Shown in pieces: positions 61,907-64,000 of a stretch of 64,000 nucleotides of DNA. The translations under genes and the position numbers were made by a program. Origin of the DNA: Shimia biformata (GTDB lineage Bacteria; Pseudomonadota; Alphaproteobacteria; Rhodobacterales; Rhodobacteraceae); the NCBI RefSeq assembly GCF_016888515.1, contig NZ_JAFEJK010000001.1:2451475-2515474 (forward strand), in the 5' to 3' direction. Each line of letters starts with the position of its first letter. Within the stretch, counting starts at the first letter, position 1. The notes below the pieces were generated by a model, which made no database searches, had not been told where the DNA came from, and saw nothing but the letters and a program-made list of their open reading frames with translations.

Positions 61907-62794
61907 TTACACCCTTTCGATGTCGTGACGACCGAACAGCCCGTGCGGACGGATCATGACGGTAAGAATGAGCACGGCAGCGACGATAAGCTCACGGCTT
62001 CCGCCTCCGACAAGCGGATCGAGGAAATCAGCGCCAACGTTTTCGACGACGCCCAGGATGATGCCTGCGATCACGGCGCCAAGGATACTGTCGAGACCAC
62101 CGAGAACGGCAACCGTCAGACCTTTGAGAAGCAACAGCGACAGCGCCTGATCGACACCCTGAATCTCGCCCCAGATAACGCCAGCGGCGACGGCAACAAC
62201 GGATGCCAATGCCCAGGACAACCCAACGCCGCGCTCAACCGCGATACCGACCGACCACGAAGCCATGTAATCATCCGCGATCGCCCGCAACTTGATCCCG
62301 GTCCGGGTTCGGAAAAACAGCATGAATGCGACAAACAAGGCGAGCGCAACACCGGCACCAACCAGATGGATGCGGCTGATGAAGATGTCGCCCAGGAACA
62401 GCGGATCATAGCTGACGCCCAGTTCCATCGAACGCGACGTCCCGCCCCAGATCGCAAGCGTTGTACCCCGCAGGAAAATGTCGAGGCCGAGTGTCAGCAT
62501 CAAGATCATGACAACCGGCCGACCTGCGAGACGGCGCAGGGCAACACGCTCAATGCCGAACCCAAGGCCTAACATTACAACCGCAGCCAGAGGGATGGCC
62601 AGCCACAAGGGTAAACCCACGTCGCGTGCCAGCGCCAGGACCACATAGGCCCCGACCATGGTCAACCCGCCCTGCGCCAGATTGGGCACCGAAGATGCCT
62701 TGTAAATCAGCACGAGGCCGATGGCGAATAGCGAGTACAGCAGACCCGTCAAGGCTCCGTTGATCGCAAGCTCTGATAGAAAGACCCAGTCCAT
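61907..62794 (-). CDS. livH: ABC transporter permease, LivH type
   Basis: 295 aa, about eight transmembrane segments. LivH signatures: GALTGLLYSLFAIGLVLIYKASSVPNLAQGGL in parts, IGIERVALRRL-like GFGIERVALRRLAGR, and VLGGLDSILGAVIAGIILGVVE. The ATG overlaps the preceding synthetase stop region (TAAATG), so the genes are co-translated. Confidence 0.93.
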   Translation of the reverse strand: MDWVFLSELAINGALTGLLYSLFAIGLVLIYKASSVPNLAQGGLTMVGAYVVLALARDVGLPLWLAIPLAAVVMLGLGFGIERVALRRLAGRPVVMILMLTLGLDIFLRGTTLAIWGGTSRSMELGVSYDPLFLGDIFISRIHLVGAGVALALFVAFMLFFRTRTGIKLRAIADDYMASWSVGIAVERGVGLSWALASVVAVAAGVIWGEIQGVDQALSLLLLKGLTVAVLGGLDSILGAVIAGIILGVVENVGADFLDPLVGGGSRELIVAAVLILTVMIRPHGLFGRHDIERV

Positions 62795-64000
62795 TTATAC
62801 CTCCCTGATGGGAAGGCTTCTTTCGACCTTCCCTACTTCCCCGGTCTCGTAAGTCACCTGCGCGCTTACATGGACCTCTTTTGAACCGTCGTAGAGCGCC
62901 GCGATCACGTCAGCATAGCGTTCCTGAACGACCTTCCTCCGCAGTTTTCGGGTTCGCGTGATTTCACCATCGTCCGGGTCGAATTCTTTCGGCAGACTGA
63001 CAAAGCGTTGCAGGCGCAATGGTTCGGTGACGGCCTTGTTGACCCGTTGGAAGGCCTCGCGAAGCAACGTCGCGACCTCTTCACGCTGAGAAAGATCGGC
63101 ATATGACACGTAAGGTACGCCGTTCACTTCGGCCCAGTGCCCCACGGCCTCGAAATCCACGCAGACCATCGCCGTCAGTTCCTTCAGCCCGGCGCCAATC
63201 ACGGCCGCATCCTTGATATACGGGCTGAATTTCAACCGGTTCTCGATGTAGTTTGGAACGTAACGTTCACCGTCGGCGGTGTGCATGACCTCGGATACAC
63301 GCCCCAGAACAACCAGGTGTCCGTCGTCCTCCAGATAGCCGGCATCACCTGTATGCAGCCACCCGCCGTCAAGGGCTTCGGCGGTCGCTTCGGGTTTGTT
63401 GAAGTACCCTTTAAACACGCTGTCCGAGCGCACCAGGATCTCACCGTCTTCGGCAATGCTGACCTCGACGCCAGGCGCGGGTTTGCCAACCGTATGAAGA
63501 CGGACCTCGCCCGGAGCCTGAATCGCGTTGATCGCGCTGTTCTCGGTCTGGCCGTAGAGCTGACGCAACTTGATCCCCAGGGCGCGGTAGAACACAAAGG
63601 TGTCTTCCCCGATCGCTTCACCGCCGGTGAACGCATTCTTGAGGCGGCTCATCCCGAACTGGTCCTTGATCGGACCGAAAACAATCGCCTCGCCCAGAAG
63701 CCGGCCCAATGGCTCAAGAACACCGCCGCTTTTGCCATTCAGCTTGCGCGTTTCCGCCGCGATGGCCCGATCCATGAAAAAATGGTACAGCCACTTCTTT
63801 AAAGGGGTCGAATTTTCGATACCAACCTGGATTGTCGTCAGCATCTGGTCCCAGCTTCTTGGCGCCGCCAGATAGAATGTCGGAGCGATCTCGCGCATGT
63901 CGCGCACGACCGTTTCCTGGCGCTCAGGCACATTCACGGTGAAACGCCAAAGGAGTGCCGCGGCAACGGTTATGGCGTAGTCTCCCACCCAGGCCATCGG
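62795..64000 (-). CDS. Long-chain-type acyl-CoA synthetase (AMP-binding), 5' end outside the window
   Basis: Over 400 C-terminal residues are visible. Motifs: APTFYLAAPRSWDQM, NAFTGGEAIGEDT, RQLYGQTENSAINA, WLHTGDAGYLEDDGHLVVLGR, and C-terminal RTRKLRRKVVQERYADVI with the late Lys/Arg region of FadD15-like enzymes. It activates the imported acid to a CoA ester. Placed directly upstream of livH and part of the same transcript, linking uptake with activation. The start codon lies beyond 64000. Confidence 0.88.
   Translation of the reverse strand, partial: PMAWVGDYAITVAAALLWRFTVNVPERQETVVRDMREIAPTFYLAAPRSWDQMLTTIQVGIENSTPLKKWLYHFFMDRAIAAETRKLNGKSGGVLEPLGRLLGEAIVFGPIKDQFGMSRLKNAFTGGEAIGEDTFVFYRALGIKLRQLYGQTENSAINAIQAPGEVRLHTVGKPAPGVEVSIAEDGEILVRSDSVFKGYFNKPEATAEALDGGWLHTGDAGYLEDDGHLVVLGRVSEVMHTADGERYVPNYIENRLKFSPYIKDAAVIGAGLKELTAMVCVDFEAVGHWAEVNGVPYVSYADLSQREEVATLLREAFQRVNKAVTEPLRLQRFVSLPKEFDPDDGEITRTRKLRRKVVQERYADVIAALYDGSKEVHVSAQVTYETGEVGKVERSLPIREV

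Overview
The window looks like chromosomal DNA of a marine-type Rhodobacterales (Roseobacter-group) alphaproteobacterium. Reasons: high G+C, dense co-directional operons, a complete sox cluster in the Paracoccus/Rhodovulum order, TRAP transporters, a Roseobacter-style acyl-CoA catabolic gene set, and decayed IS elements. I saw no tRNA, rRNA or CRISPR.

Layout. (1) 1-9.1 kb: a partial AraC-type regulator is divergent from a kbl-tdh-M20 amidohydrolase-SDR operon (threonine to glycine plus acetyl-CoA, with accessory amidohydrolysis). It is followed by an orphan TRAP binding protein, a Tat-exported amidohydrolase and an OprB-type porin. (2) 9.2-10 kb: an isolated DUF3883 nuclease-like protein. (3) 10.4-23.0 kb: an accessory catabolic module bracketed by two decayed, same-orientation IS6-type transposase remnants. 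The leftward arm is alpha/beta hydrolase, TRAP DctP-Q-M and a nitronate monooxygenase-like enzyme. The rest holds a thiolase homologue that has lost key catalytic motifs, an adenylate-forming CoA ligase, a carotenoid-oxygenase/lignostilbene-dioxygenase-type enzyme, and two paralogous regulators each made of two fused HxlR winged-helix units with cysteine-rich tails. This is the best candidate for an undescribed pathway. (4) 23.1-38.2 kb: soxRSVWXYZABCDEF with YeeE/YedE sulfur-transport homologues on both sides, a DUF302 protein and metallo-beta-lactamase-fold proteins. Three ATTC-N8-GAAT palindromes sit upstream of soxV, soxX and soxB and look like SoxR operators. (5) 38.2-40.9 kb: a scar. An intact IS256-family element lies between a 5'-truncated MBL gene, an SDR fragment and a paaE pseudogene with a nonsense codon. 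(6) 41-53.9 kb: an acyl-CoA catabolic regulon (PaaK-like ligase, crotonase, apparent two-gene acyl-CoA dehydrogenase, two MaoC hydratases, Ltp2-like thiolase-fold protein with DUF35 partner, three class III CoA-transferase/racemase homologues, a further acyl-CoA dehydrogenase and a transglutaminase-fold protein). Three sigma70-like promoters here carry a TCTAACA-N2-TGTTAGA operator over the -10 box. (7) 54-64 kb: a leftward operon of acyl-CoA synthetase (cut by the window edge), LivH-LivM-LivF, two paralogous binding proteins, two crotonases and EtfBA, closed by a strong terminator.

How it fits together: regions 6 and 7 together give uptake of an organic acid, CoA activation, alpha-methyl epimerisation, dehydrogenation with electrons to ETF, hydration and retro-aldol or thiolytic cleavage. 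That is the logic of branched or alicyclic (steroid-, terpenoid- or aromatic-like) side-chain degradation. The sox cluster adds lithoheterotrophic thiosulfate oxidation. Substrates of regions 3 and 6 are inferred, not proven.
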